A stretch of DNA of 64,000 nt from Ganoderma boninense (lineage: Eukaryota > Basidiomycota > Agaricomycetes > Polyporales > Polyporaceae): positions 1,116,001-1,180,000 of the forward strand of contig CM035313.1 of NCBI GenBank assembly GCA_002900995.3, written 5' to 3'. Both the position numbers and the translations under genes were made by a program. The notes beneath the pieces are model-generated. The model saw only the letters and a program-made list of their open reading frames with translations. It made no database searches and had not been told where the DNA came from. Of this stretch, positions 47,327-57,419 are shown piece by piece (the first letter of the stretch is position 1; each line of letters starts with the position of its first letter).

Positions 47327-49730
47327 ATGCGCTCCTCCCGCTCGAGCAAGGACTCTCAGCCCAAGCCTAAGCCCCTCCTCGTCCTCAAACTCTCTGGTTC
47401 CTCCTTCCTCGACACCGTCATCAGGGACGACAAGACCAAGGATCCCCTCTATATCCTCGAGACTGCTAGCGAGAACACTTCCATCTACCGCCTCGACCAT
47501 ATCCGCGACGAGCCCATCAAGGCCGCCACTGTACAATGGCCCGTCCACCCAGTCCGCGTCAAGAACAAGTCCGGCCGATCTATCCAGTTTGGCATCGGTA
47601 GTTGGAGGGAAGCCGAGGACGTTCTCAAGACTGGGCCCCTCGGCAATACTGCGTACGCAGATCGAACCTCTCCCGATTCGCTTCGTCGTTGACCCTCGCC
47701 CTCTGACAGCATCCGCAAATTCAGCCTGCCACACTATCCCAATAGTTTGAAGTGGAAGCTCATCCCTGGTAACTGTTTCTGTGTACGTGCGCCTCCTTCA
47801 CGCGTCATTGGCGTCTCTCGCTCACATCCCCCCCTCCCCTTCGCCTCACGTCGGGATACGTATTCAGTGTGTAACGAATGCCATAAAAGGTCCCGTCGCC
47901 GTCCTTGACGCTGCCACGCTTAGTGCCCCACCACGACTCAAAATCTACGACTCACTTATCGACAAGGAAACGGCGCGCTCTCAAGACAATTACAAGGGCA
48001 TCCCCACCATTTTTCTCGACTACCTTGTCACGACTGCCCTTCTTCTCGTCACAGATGTCCAGGAGTGGCTCGATCGACCACGGGAAGCACGTATTCCCGG
48101 CGGTAACTCGTACACTGTCCAGCGTTGGCTTGCGCTCATCCACAACAGACCAGCGCCCCCAGAGCCAGAGCATCCCACCGTCGACCTCAGCCTGACGGTG
48201 TCGTCAACACCGCCCCACTCCGCCACTATCCCCTCGCCTGGTGGTATATGGGAGACACGGAGCGGAGTGACTTCTCTCTCAGGTTCAAACGGTTCGGGAT
48301 CAGGTGCGTCATACCTGGGTGATCCGTTTACACCAACGACCCCCGCCACGCCTGTTACGCCTGCGACGTCTTTTTCGCGCTCCATGGAAGAAGTCCCTCC
48401 TGTACCACCAGTGCCAGGTTCGTCGAGTTCGTCGCCCTTCGCGTTTAACAGCGAACCGTCTCAAGCTCGTGAGCGTCATAAATCGAACCCGCAATCGTCA
48501 TCACACTCTCCGAGCTCCTCTACCTCGACGATGGCGGGAACTCGACACCCACAGACCCTTTCTTTGCCTGCTAGTGTTCAGGGAGATGATTCTCTGCTGT
48601 CTCGGTCGGCGCCTGTCTATGCATCCGCTCCGGCTTCGCCCCACCCTCCTACCTCCGCCGGGCCTTCCACAGCTTCTTCATCTTCCTCGGGTTCTCGCCT
48701 TGGTTGGAGGCAATTGCCTACACCTCCGGCACCGCCGCCTCCTAATTCGTTTGCTCAACCTTGGCTGTACCCGTGCAATTCCTCGTCGTCCACCTCCCCG
48801 ACGAACGCATTGCCTCCCAGCCCATCCACGTCTGGATCAGCGCCCGGAGGCTCGGGCACAAGCGCGACCCGTGCGGCCGTTCGGGCTTCCATGCGAGGAT
48901 CTCTGCGCACAACATTACCGCCACCAGCCCCTCCGCCTCAAGGTTCCATCCCTCTACCGCCAAAGCTCGCACAGGAGCATCAGGGTTATGCCACACACCT
49001 CAGCCAGAGGCCGCACACCGCACCTGAACTTGAGGATACAAGTAGACGGAGACACTCTGCGAGCGAGTTCGGCAGGTATATGCCATCGATGGATGAGGAT
49101 GTCTTGCCGGCGAGCATGCATCCGTACGCACAGGCGTATACATCCCAACGCGGCCGGGAGACCAGCGACCGCGGCGACCTTGCGGGACAGATGCGCGAGC
49201 TCGGCGTCTCAGGTGCTGGACCATCAACTGCGCACTCGAATATGCATGTTCGGGCGCCCAGCCAGCCCGCACCAGATTACGACAGGCACTCGTTCGCGAA
49301 CATGGCGCCACCTATGCCGACTCTCCCGCCGCTACCCACACCACAAGGCGCGACCGGCTCTGGCATGCGTTCACCCCAATCCGGCTCAGGCCGCCGGATG
49401 CTGACCGTGGTGAACGGTGATGCGAACTCGCTGCCTACGGAGGACCCTGGACGGGTGTTGCCCGGCGACAGGCGAGTACGCCAGCAGCAGCCGCGCATGT
49501 CCACGTATGCGGACAGCGTGTATGAGATGCCCCCGCCCGCGTATGACGCCATCGACTTCTCGGTGCCCCCAGTCCCACATTTGCCCCGACAACCACCATT
49601 ACCTCATACACAGGCGCGGCAGGGCACACCTCAGCTCCCGATCACCCCTTTGCACTCGGCATTAATGGCGCCTGCACCTCTGCCGGTGCCTCCCGTAGAA
49701 GCGGGCGGAGAGGGCCAGCGCGGGTCATAG
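47327..49730 (+). CDS. DUF6593-like protein with long disordered Pro/Ser-rich tail
   Basis: Function unknown. The N-terminal 200 residues are ordered: LLVLKLSGSSFLDTVIRDD, DPLYILETASENTSIYRLD, FGIGSWREAEDVL, then across introns FSLPHYPNSLKWKLIPGN and NAIKGPVAVLDAATL, which looks like the basidiomycete DUF6593 fold. The remaining 570 residues form one long exon, disordered and very rich in Pro, Ser, Thr and Ala, with Pro stretches such as TPPAPPPPNSFAQP and PVPHLPRQPPLPH, plausible SH3 or WW ligands. It ends VEAGGEGQRGS. The start is uncertain: MRSSRSSKDSQPK at 47327 is used, but the frame is open further upstream. Family name given from memory, moderate confidence. Confidence 0.6.
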
Positions 49731-52700
49731 ACCTGGCGGTCGCCTCTCGTCCGTTAGAGTTCGGGGCCGGGAGGGCGTGTGTATACGCGTATGCCATGCC
49801 GTCTGCTTAACGTTTTTCTTCCTCCGCCCTTCGCGGGTCGCCGGGGGGGGGGACCCGCCGGCCAGGACGTCGCTTCCTCTTCCTCATTTGGCTCTCCACG
49901 CTCATTAGACTTTTTGTGCTCCCATTCGCCATCCAACTTCCCTATTCAGCCGCCAGCTCCGGCCACATCCAATGCTCTCTGCCTACGCTCGTTTGTTGCA
50001 TCATCACAACCCATTCTCGTACATCCATTCTTTTTTTCTTCTCCTACCCTTGCTTCTTCTCGCCTACCCCCCTCCCAATCACCATCCCACACATTGTCAT
50101 CTGAATCTGCACACATCTGTCTTTTTACTGCTGCAATATTCTACCGACTCGGCCGCAATAACCCCATCCCCCGACCCGTACATATGCATATGTTTCTCTC
50201 TCGGTTTCTCCTCTGTTTTCTTTCTTTCTGCGTGGGATCTTGACGATCTTGGCTCTGGCTCCTCCGTGTATAATACGCTACAGGCCGTTCCGCTTCAAGC
50301 TACTGCTCTATCCCCGCCATATAATCCTGTCTTATCATCTTTCCCCTCCCTTCCTCCCGCCTCTCCAATTGCATCTCGCCCTATCTCCTCCTCCATCCCA
50401 GACACGCACGCACACGCCTACTTTCCGCCCCCTGGTCGCCGCCGGTCGACGGTCACGCCGCGCTAGCCAGCAAGACTGCATATCGTACTCGCGCCGGACC
50501 GTCGTAATACACGCACACATACCCTCAGGATCAATCAGTATATCCGGTGGCTTCTCCCACCGTGCTTCTCCTTGCTTCTCCCCGGCCCCGCCGCCTGCCC
50601 CTGCCCTGGTACCGCTCCTGTGTCGCCGCACTCCCCTGTCATCGCCCGCCAGACGCGTATCGGCGCCCGGTGCCTGCCTTCCCAGGATCCCCGGGCGGTG
50701 CTCTCATTGTAGATACAACAACACGAAGTTCGGGTTTCTTTCTTCCCCTCGTTTGAAGCCCTCGTCGGCCAGCCAGCGCCCTTCGTCCATGCAGATTGGG
50801 GGCCAGCGCGAGGAGACTCGGGATCCCGTAACCCCCGCAATCAGTCGCCGCTTCTTTCTTGTTGTGGGCTGTCCCCTCCTCCTGAATCTCTGCTGCTTCT
50901 CCCCGCGACAGGCTCGGTGTGCCTGACGTCTGTTTGTTCGCCTGCTGCACTGCACCGCTTCGCGCCCCAGTCTTTGCCGTTCCCAGCCCATGCACATCCC
51001 CTGGCTTCTTTTTTGTTCGTTGCCCCGCCCCGGCCTCCTTCGATTCCCATCGTCGCCAGCCTGTCGCTTCGCGAATAGCAGCCCCCCCCCGTCCCTCTTA
51101 GCTTAAAATCTGATGTCCAATCGCGACGCGGCTCCCATACGGCATATACTTACTCCCGCTCCCGCTTCCTACGCACACACACACCCTCGCATACCATAGT
51201 TCTCCGTACGGGCCCGCTCGCTGCGAGTCTGTTATGTATATATTGTACTTACTTACATCTCTCTCTGTGTTTGACTCTGACCCCGCCCAAATTCTGTACG
51301 ATTACATTCACAGTGACGCGCGCGCGTTCGCACTCCCTTAATTGTCTCTGACTGTCTGGCTCCTGGCTCCCCTGCATCGCAACTTCTTTTTAATTGTCGT
51401 GCTCAATCTTTGTTCCCACACATCGATATCTCCCTCTCTCCCTCTCCCATGGAATATATACATACTTACAAATAGGAACCATACGCGTACGAACCTGAAT
51501 ATAACTCCCGTCAGTATCTGCACATCCTTACACGCTACAAGCACTTACTATTAGTGTGGACGAACCTGCCGCGGTGTGCCGACTGCGACACACACTGAGA
51601 GTAGAAGCAGCGTGTGCCAACTGTCACGGAAGACGTCCTCGTCGTCCGCCGAAAGTCGAGAGAAGGACGCGGATGGCAGGTTGGGCTGGCGGCGCGAGCC
51701 CACGATGTCGCGGACCCACGCGGTCGTCGTGGGGCCTGCGCCGACGTGGGTGTGTTTTTCGGCCGCAGTGCACATGTTGGCGGCTTGGCCGGAACTCGTA
51801 AGTACTTACATAGAGGAGGCTCAGGCAGGGCGGTGCGGCAGCAGCGGACTGACAGCGGTGTGCGCATTGGGCGGCCAGCGGTCGGAGGGATGCGAGTGCC
51901 GTGCGACGGCCCATATGCTCCGTGCGTCATCGTGCGATATCCACCCACGTCATGGCGTTCCGTCCGCGACGATGTCGGCGGGGGGGGTGTGCAAGGCAAG
52001 TAGCCACAAGATGGCCAAGATGTCGACAACATACTTGAGTATGTAGGCGGGACTAGCCTCTAGGGAGCGGGATTTTGATCCGCTGGAGCTGAAGCGGTGT
52101 GATTGAGCTGCGCGATCCGGGTCCTCTCAAGTTGTTCGAACTTCGGCCGTCCCGATTCTGTCTAGTCCGCTAGAGGCCCAGGCTGAGTAGCGTGATTTTG
52201 TGTCCTGCTGTCCAGGTGTTGTAGAGTGTTTTCTGGTGTTGTCGAGCGCGGCAGTTGGTTGCGGCAAGGTCCACATGGTCGATTATTAACCTAGTTTGTC
52301 GTGCGTACGTACCCGAGTGGATCCTCATGAGTCCTTGGCCGGAGCCCAGGCGACCACTACAGTACCGCGGATTTTCCGAGCGAGCTCGGGCTGGAGTCTG
52401 GGCAATTTTGATCGAAGTTTAGCCTTCATAAGCGTGGACCCGGAGGGTTGGGCAACGTACCTGGCGCGGTTGATAACCTTCACAAGTCGTTGGGACGTGC
52501 TCGAGATCAAACCTGGGCAAAGAATAAAACTTGATCCGGACATCGCGTGCGTGCAAGACTTGCCACTGGTGAAGGGCTGCTTGTCTGTGCTGCCTTCGCG
52601 GCGGTTGCATGTCGCCCGTTCCCTGTCTGAGGGCAGCGGATCGCGACGCGACGTCTCGGGACTTGCTATAAAGGCTGCAATTTAGGAGCCTCGGCCTCGC

Positions 52701-53473
52701 CTCGACGACACACGGTTCAATGTCGAATAAAACAATGCACGTCGAAGGAGCTCTGAAACACCTCAGTCAGCATGGTCGGAGCGTTGAAGCTGCTCCAGAC
52801 TTGTGCATATAACCATACCAGGTTGAATTACAGTTCAAAGAAGCAGCAGCTGACATAGCGAACGTCTGGCTGATCACGAAGGCTGGAACAGAATAAGTAG
52901 TCAGTACACTCTCTTACCTGTGTCGATCCGCCTAGATGGAGAGCGACAGCATGGAGTATCGTCTAAGTGGTGTCGCACAACTGAATGGGCGGTCCTGGAG
53001 TCGCGTAATTGCAGGGGGTTGCATGGAGGAACGAAAGGTTGACGCATTTCGGCTAGCTCCATGCCGAGATCTGGAATCGGGTTGAGAAGGACCCTCCTGT
53101 GACCTTGCACTCTATCCTGTACTTAACCTCCCCGGTCCCAACAATGTTTCCTACGACACCTATAGTATGATCAGCCTCATCTAGGTAAGCCTGAGCCTAA
53201 GGATCTTCGTACGATCCATTGGTCATCCAGTCTCGTCTCTCCGCCGGGCCGCCGGGCCGAACCCAAGAAACAGTTGGTGTGCCGTACGCATGACACTGGC
53301 ATTCGGGACGTGTCCCGGTCCCCGCAGAGGCGCAACGATGAGCGGGTCCTCCGCTCCGACGTTGTCCCAAGGAAAAAGCAGACTACCGCAGGCGTCATGA
53401 CCAGAACCCACTTTGCCCAAACCCCATAACCACGCCAGCTTCAGTGCGCCTTCAAACGACCGACTGGCAGCAC
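49731..53473. other. Gene-poor region with a long pyrimidine-rich stretch
   Basis: No gene supported over 3.7 kb. From about 49800 to 51120 the plus strand is strongly C/T-rich, with a run of ten G at about 49843-49852. This keeps several frames open (for example 49972-50466 and 50240-50926), but their translations are Pro/Ser/Leu/Arg low-complexity without motifs. It could be a long 3' UTR or a non-coding transcript. From 51500 on, frames on both strands lack any recognisable domain. Confidence 0.5.
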
Positions 53474-54272
53474 ATGTCGCACGAGCACACCCCAGGCATC
53501 CCACTGAATGCACCCAAAGCACAGCGAAATCCGATCCTCATCGTCGTAATGGCACGTCCAAACCCCATCCCCTCTCCTCCATCTTCACGCTCAATGCTCA
53601 TGCACGCTGATCCGCGTACGCACGCACACAGGGCGTGGCGGGGACGGGCAAGACGACGCTCGCGCTCGCGCTCCAGGCGCGCCTCGGCATGCCCTACATC
53701 GAGGGCGACGCCCTCCACCCGCCCGAAAACATCGCCAAGATGTCCGCCGGCACCCCGCTCACCGACGCCGACCGCGAGCCGTGGCTCGAGCTCATCCGCG
53801 CCACCGCCGAGCGCCTCGCCTTCTCCCCCTCCTCCCCCTCCCCTCCCTCTCCCACTCCGACTCCGACCCGGCGTACCCGGGTGCCCAGGGCGTGCTCGCG
53901 ACGTGCTCTGCGCTGCGCGGGTACTACCGCGACATCCTCCGCGGCACGCAGGCGCCGCCTGGGCTCCCTGTAGACACGAGTGCGAATGGGTCTGCGAATG
54001 GGAAGGGGAGAGGGGAGAGAGGCCTCCCGGCGTACTTCGTCTACATCAAGGGCGAGCGCGCCGTCATCTGGGAGCGCATATCCGCGCGGGAGGGGCACTA
54101 CATGAAGCCGGGCATGCTCGACAGCCAGCTCGCTGCTCTGGAGAGCCCGGAGGGCGAAGAAGGCGTCGTGGTCGTCCCGCTGGAGGCGTCGACGGAGGAG
54201 CAGGCGGACATCGCTATCCGGGAGCTGAACAAGCTCCTGCCGGAACCTCTGGAGCTGCTTTCCAAGGTGTAG
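53474..54272 (+). CDS. Gluconokinase (GntK type), irregular gene structure
   Basis: Phosphorylates D-gluconate to 6-phosphogluconate, feeding the pentose phosphate pathway. NPILIVVM plus exon 2 gives GVAGTGKTT (P-loop), YIEGDALHPPENIAKMSAG, PLTDADREPWLELIRATAER, then in another frame GVLATCSALRGYYRDILRG, VYIKGERAVIWERISAREGH, YMKPGMLDSQLAALESP and a normal end. All family motifs exist, but the joins are odd. Exon 1 (53474-53551) seems to end at a GC donor (GCACGT). Between 53818 and 53888 the frame changes across a C/T-rich tract with a good acceptor (GTGCCCAG) and no GT donor in phase. Removing 53818-53888 (71 nt, GC...AG) gives 215 residues; a 1-nt indel in the tract would also explain it. 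Confidence 0.82.
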
Positions 54273-55031
54273 GGATCGCGGAGGGTTGTAGTGCGAAGAC
54301 TCTCCTGCTAGAAGAACATACCTATAGATTGCTATAGACTTGCGTTTCTATTTCCCGCACGGGGACCGCTGGTTCTGCCACGGCATGCAGAGACAACCAA
54401 CCGGGACCATTGCGTCCACACATTCATCTAAACCTCGTGCGGGCTGAGCCTCCCGACGGTGACCTGATTGATGCGGTGGAAGCCTTCATGGGAGTAGCCA
54501 CGTCCCCCTCTTACTCAAAGCACACGGAAGTTTTCCCAACAACAAACCGAAAGCGATTTCTTCCACGTCTGTGCTACGTACACGAGAGTGTAGGTACGTA
54601 TGCATATATAATCGCGACATCGCAAACCAGCACCCCTCGCCCACCTCGCGCGCACTCGAGCGCTCACCGCCCATGAAGCACGCCATTCTGCAACCCAGAG
54701 GGGAGAACGACACGCCTGCAGGAGGGAGACTGCATCAAGCACGAGTCCGGAAGGACGCAGAGCGACAGAAAAACGACGACGACGACGACAGGAAAATCGG
54801 GGGACGATGGAGGAGAGTCAGGGAACGGCCGTACGTAGAGGAATTTGTCTCTGGAGATGGTCAGGAAACGGGACGAAAGAGGCCATAGAGGATCGCGAGA
54901 GGAGAGGAGACGGACGGGATATGATCTTGACAATAAATAGAGTGAGGAAGACGCATACAGATACGACAAGCTTAACCCTAGACGCATAACATAGAACGAA
55001 GACCAGTCCGGACGCGGGGTATCAAGGTAAC
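54273..55031. other. Intergenic region between gluconokinase and HAC1
   Basis: Convergent 3' flanks of the two genes. No gene supported. Purine-rich stretches on the plus strand (for example near 54690-54930) are likely the HAC1 3' UTR on the other strand. Confidence 0.5.
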
Positions 55032-56209
55032 TCAAAACACGCTCACCGACGACATGGAACCCACAGGCGCGCTCGTCGCACCCGCAAGATCCCACTCGCT
55101 CAGCTCCAACTCGAGGGCCGAGGGAAAATCGTCATTGGGCGCTATGAGCGAACCCGCATCCAGCGGTGTTGCGTCTTGGGCGGCCAAGGGGAGCATGGCC
55201 AACAGCTTTTGCATCTCGACCTCACCCACCCAGTCGATCTCCGGTAGTGTTGGCGTGGCCTGGGTCACCGGCGCGGCGGAGGGCGCCGGGGCCAGCTGGA
55301 TTTCGGAGAACGACTGGGATCGTGACCGGGAGGGCGCATCAGCAGGCAGAGGAGCCTGCGGCGACACGGGAGAAGGCGCGAGGATCTCACGGAAGAGGTC
55401 GTCCATCGCGACTTCGTCCACGGCCGAGGGAGCGCCTTCACCGATCTGGATGGTCGGCGGATAGGTAGGTGTGGGGATGTTGAGCTCCAGCTGGAGACGA
55501 TTCGACGAGCATTCAGATCCACCCGCTGCAGGGACACCGATGATAAACGAGGGGCATCGGTGGTCGCCACCCGTGCTAGGTGGCGAGTGGAATCGAAGTC
55601 GTCGGAATCAAAGAGAGTGCTGGAGCCGGAAGAGTGATTTGATGGTGCGGGAGAGATGGGGAAGACAGGGGATGGGGGCACAAATACGGGGAACGTAGTT
55701 GTGGGAGGGTGACCAGACGTAACTGCGGAGGGCGACGAGGAAGAGGAGGCGGAGAGGGATGATGAGGGGGCAGAGGGGACATTCAGGGGGAGGCCAGAGG
55801 CTGCGAGAGCTTTCATGACGGCTTCCCACCCGGTCTCAAGGGTCTTGATTCTCTGCCGGAGCTCTTCGTTCTCCAGGTCTCGGGCCCTATCCTTCTCGCG
55901 CTCTTCATCTTTCTGTTCGTGGGAACGTGACCGTTGGGAAAGACCCATGCCCGCACGGAGCTGCTGGTTCTCCTCCTCGAGCTCCTGGACACGGCGCTCG
56001 AGATATGCGAACTGCGCCTTTCGGCGGTCGCGGGAGTTCTGGGCAGCGATACGGTTACGGTGTGCGCGTGCCTCTCTACGCTCCTCCGGGGTAACGTCAG
56101 AGCGGGCGCGCTTGCGTGGAGGACCTGCCAAGTCCGAGGCGGGTGAGCTGGGGGACTCGGGCTCGGGGGATGGGGAGGGGGCAAGGTCCATGTCGGCGGG
56201 GCGTTTCAT
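55032..56209 (-). CDS. HAC1: HAC1/XBP1-type bZIP factor of the unfolded protein response
   Basis: Hac1 drives ER stress genes and is made only after Ire1 removes a cytoplasmic intron. MKRPADMDLAPSPSPEPE leads to the basic region RAHRNRIAAQNSRDRRKAQF and a leucine zipper (YLERRVQELEEENQQLRAGM), as in Hac1/XBP1. In this frame the unspliced mRNA ends at 55265 (314 residues) with an Arg/Pro-rich tail. An alternative frame carries a good acidic C-terminus: LELNIPTPTYPPTIQIGEG, DEVAMDDLFREILAPSP, LPEIDWVGEVEMQKLLAMLP and a final ALELELSEWDLAG, to 55032. Removing 38 nt at 55491-55528 joins the frames and gives 379 residues. No usual GT-AG intron of normal size explains the switch. Start at 56209; divergent from RPR2. 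Confidence 0.85.
55491..55528 (-). other. Predicted Ire1-spliced cytoplasmic intron of HAC1 mRNA (38 nt)
   Basis: On the mRNA the 5' site reads TCCCTG|CAGCGG and the 3' site CTCCAG|CTGGAG. Both fit the Ire1 loop consensus CNG|CNG. The 5' loop CTGCAGC can be closed by CC/GG plus G-T pairs; the 3' site lies in a palindrome with CTC/GAG closing CAGCTG. Length is 2 modulo 3, the phase needed to enter the acidic frame, as is true of XBP1 (26 nt) and hacA (20 nt). A second 3' candidate is CCG|CCG further on, giving 71 nt. Confidence 0.65.
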
Positions 56210-56508
56210 AGTGGGTCGTTGATGTGGAATGAACTGATGGGGGTACGTGTCTGAACAGAAGAGAAGAGACGGGTCTTGTAGGAGAAGCAGACTGCTTGAA
56301 GGAGATGCGAGGGTACGTGGTGGTCGTTGAGAAAGCGGTGAGGACACGTAGCCCAACACGTATAACACCGCCCGCCTGTTGTCGGCTATTTACATCCCTT
56401 CCTCATTTGGCATTCACGTGGATCCTCCCTGCCTCCTCGGTTCTCCACGTTTGCCCCCTTGCCACGCCCGCCTTTGACTTGACACTTTCATTATTAGTCC
56501 GCAGCATC
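56210..56508. promoter_or_regulatory. Divergent promoter between HAC1 and RPR2
   Basis: 299 bases between start codons. In HAC1 orientation this includes the leader, whose frame is open upstream of 56209 without motif. No clear ER stress element was recognised. Confidence 0.45.
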
Positions 56509-57334
56509 ATGGGCAAGAAGAACAAGGACCAGGAACCCGTGGCGAATCTGACCAGCGTTCAGAACAGAGACATTATTCAGCGGTTAAACTTTCTCTACCA
56601 AGCCAGCACCTATGTGAACTCCATCGCCCCGTCACTGGACGGCTCGATCAGCCCCAACAGAGGCGCAAAGAAGAGAAAAAATACGATAAGACATCCGAAG
56701 GACACGGCGGAGTTGTCCAGATGTTATGTCGGGGCGATGCGCATCATCGGTCAGAAGACCATGGTCAGGATGTACGGAGGCTCCTCTCCTTCCTTACTGC
56801 GCAGAGAGGTCTGACTCACCGTTTTGTAGGGATCCGACACTCAAGCGGACACTGTGTAAGCAGTGCGATACCGTGCTCCTCCCAGGTTCTACCGCGTCCG
56901 TTCGTATTAAGAGTACGTCCCTTAGCGGCTAATCTCGGTTCGTCTCTGTGGACTTACGACACCCTGCAGCATCAGGCAGTCATAGACAGGTCGTCACGTA
57001 CACCTGTTTGGCTTGCAATTCCAGCCGCAGGATACCTGCACCTCCAGTCCTGGATGTGAACGCGGCTGCGCCAGCCTCGGCTGGCCCGTCTACCGTGACG
57101 GCCCAAGCTGCGCAACCTTCCGCATCGACTGCAACACCTGGTGTCCTCGCCGGAGCTCTTGCTGATATAATGGACGTTGACCCTCCCACACGCCCAGCGG
57201 AGCCTTTGCAGAGGAAGGGGAAAAGACGCAATCGTCAACGCAGAGCCGTTCCTCGTGTCCCTCCTCTTTTTGAGCGGCCCGGCCACGTTGTATTCCGCGG
57301 TACCGAGCAGCTCACTGAATACTCTGCCTATTAA
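56509..57334 (+). CDS. RPR2: RNase P/MRP subunit of the Rpr2/Rpp21/Snm1 family
   Basis: Zinc-binding protein subunit of RNase P, which trims tRNA 5' leaders. MGKKNKDQEPVANLTSVQNR begins the typical basic N-terminus, then IIQRLNFLYQASTYVNSIAP. Joined exons give DPTLKRTLCKQCDTVLLPGS with the first CxxC, and VVTYTCLACNSSRRIPAPP with the second. The C-terminal part is low-complexity with MDVDPPTRP and KGKRRNRQRRA and ends LTEYSAY. Three exons with small introns. It converges on the magnesium-chelatase-like gene with 85 bases between the stops. Confidence 0.88.
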
Positions 57335-57419
57335 TGCCCTTATCCATCATGCACAACTTCTACAATACATAGAATGCGATGTCCATGCCCAGTGGTGTAT
57401 GCTATCCAACGTCCGTGCT

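Noticed and set aside
49972..50926. Two long plus-strand frames in the pyrimidine-rich region
   Set aside because: C/T-rich DNA lacks stops by composition; translations are low-complexity and overlap in different frames.
55497..55522. Ordinary GT-AG intron as the cause of the HAC1 frame switch
   Set aside because: The only candidate (GTGGAT to CTCCAG, about 32 nt) has a weak donor and is far shorter than other introns here, while both ends sit in Ire1-type sites.
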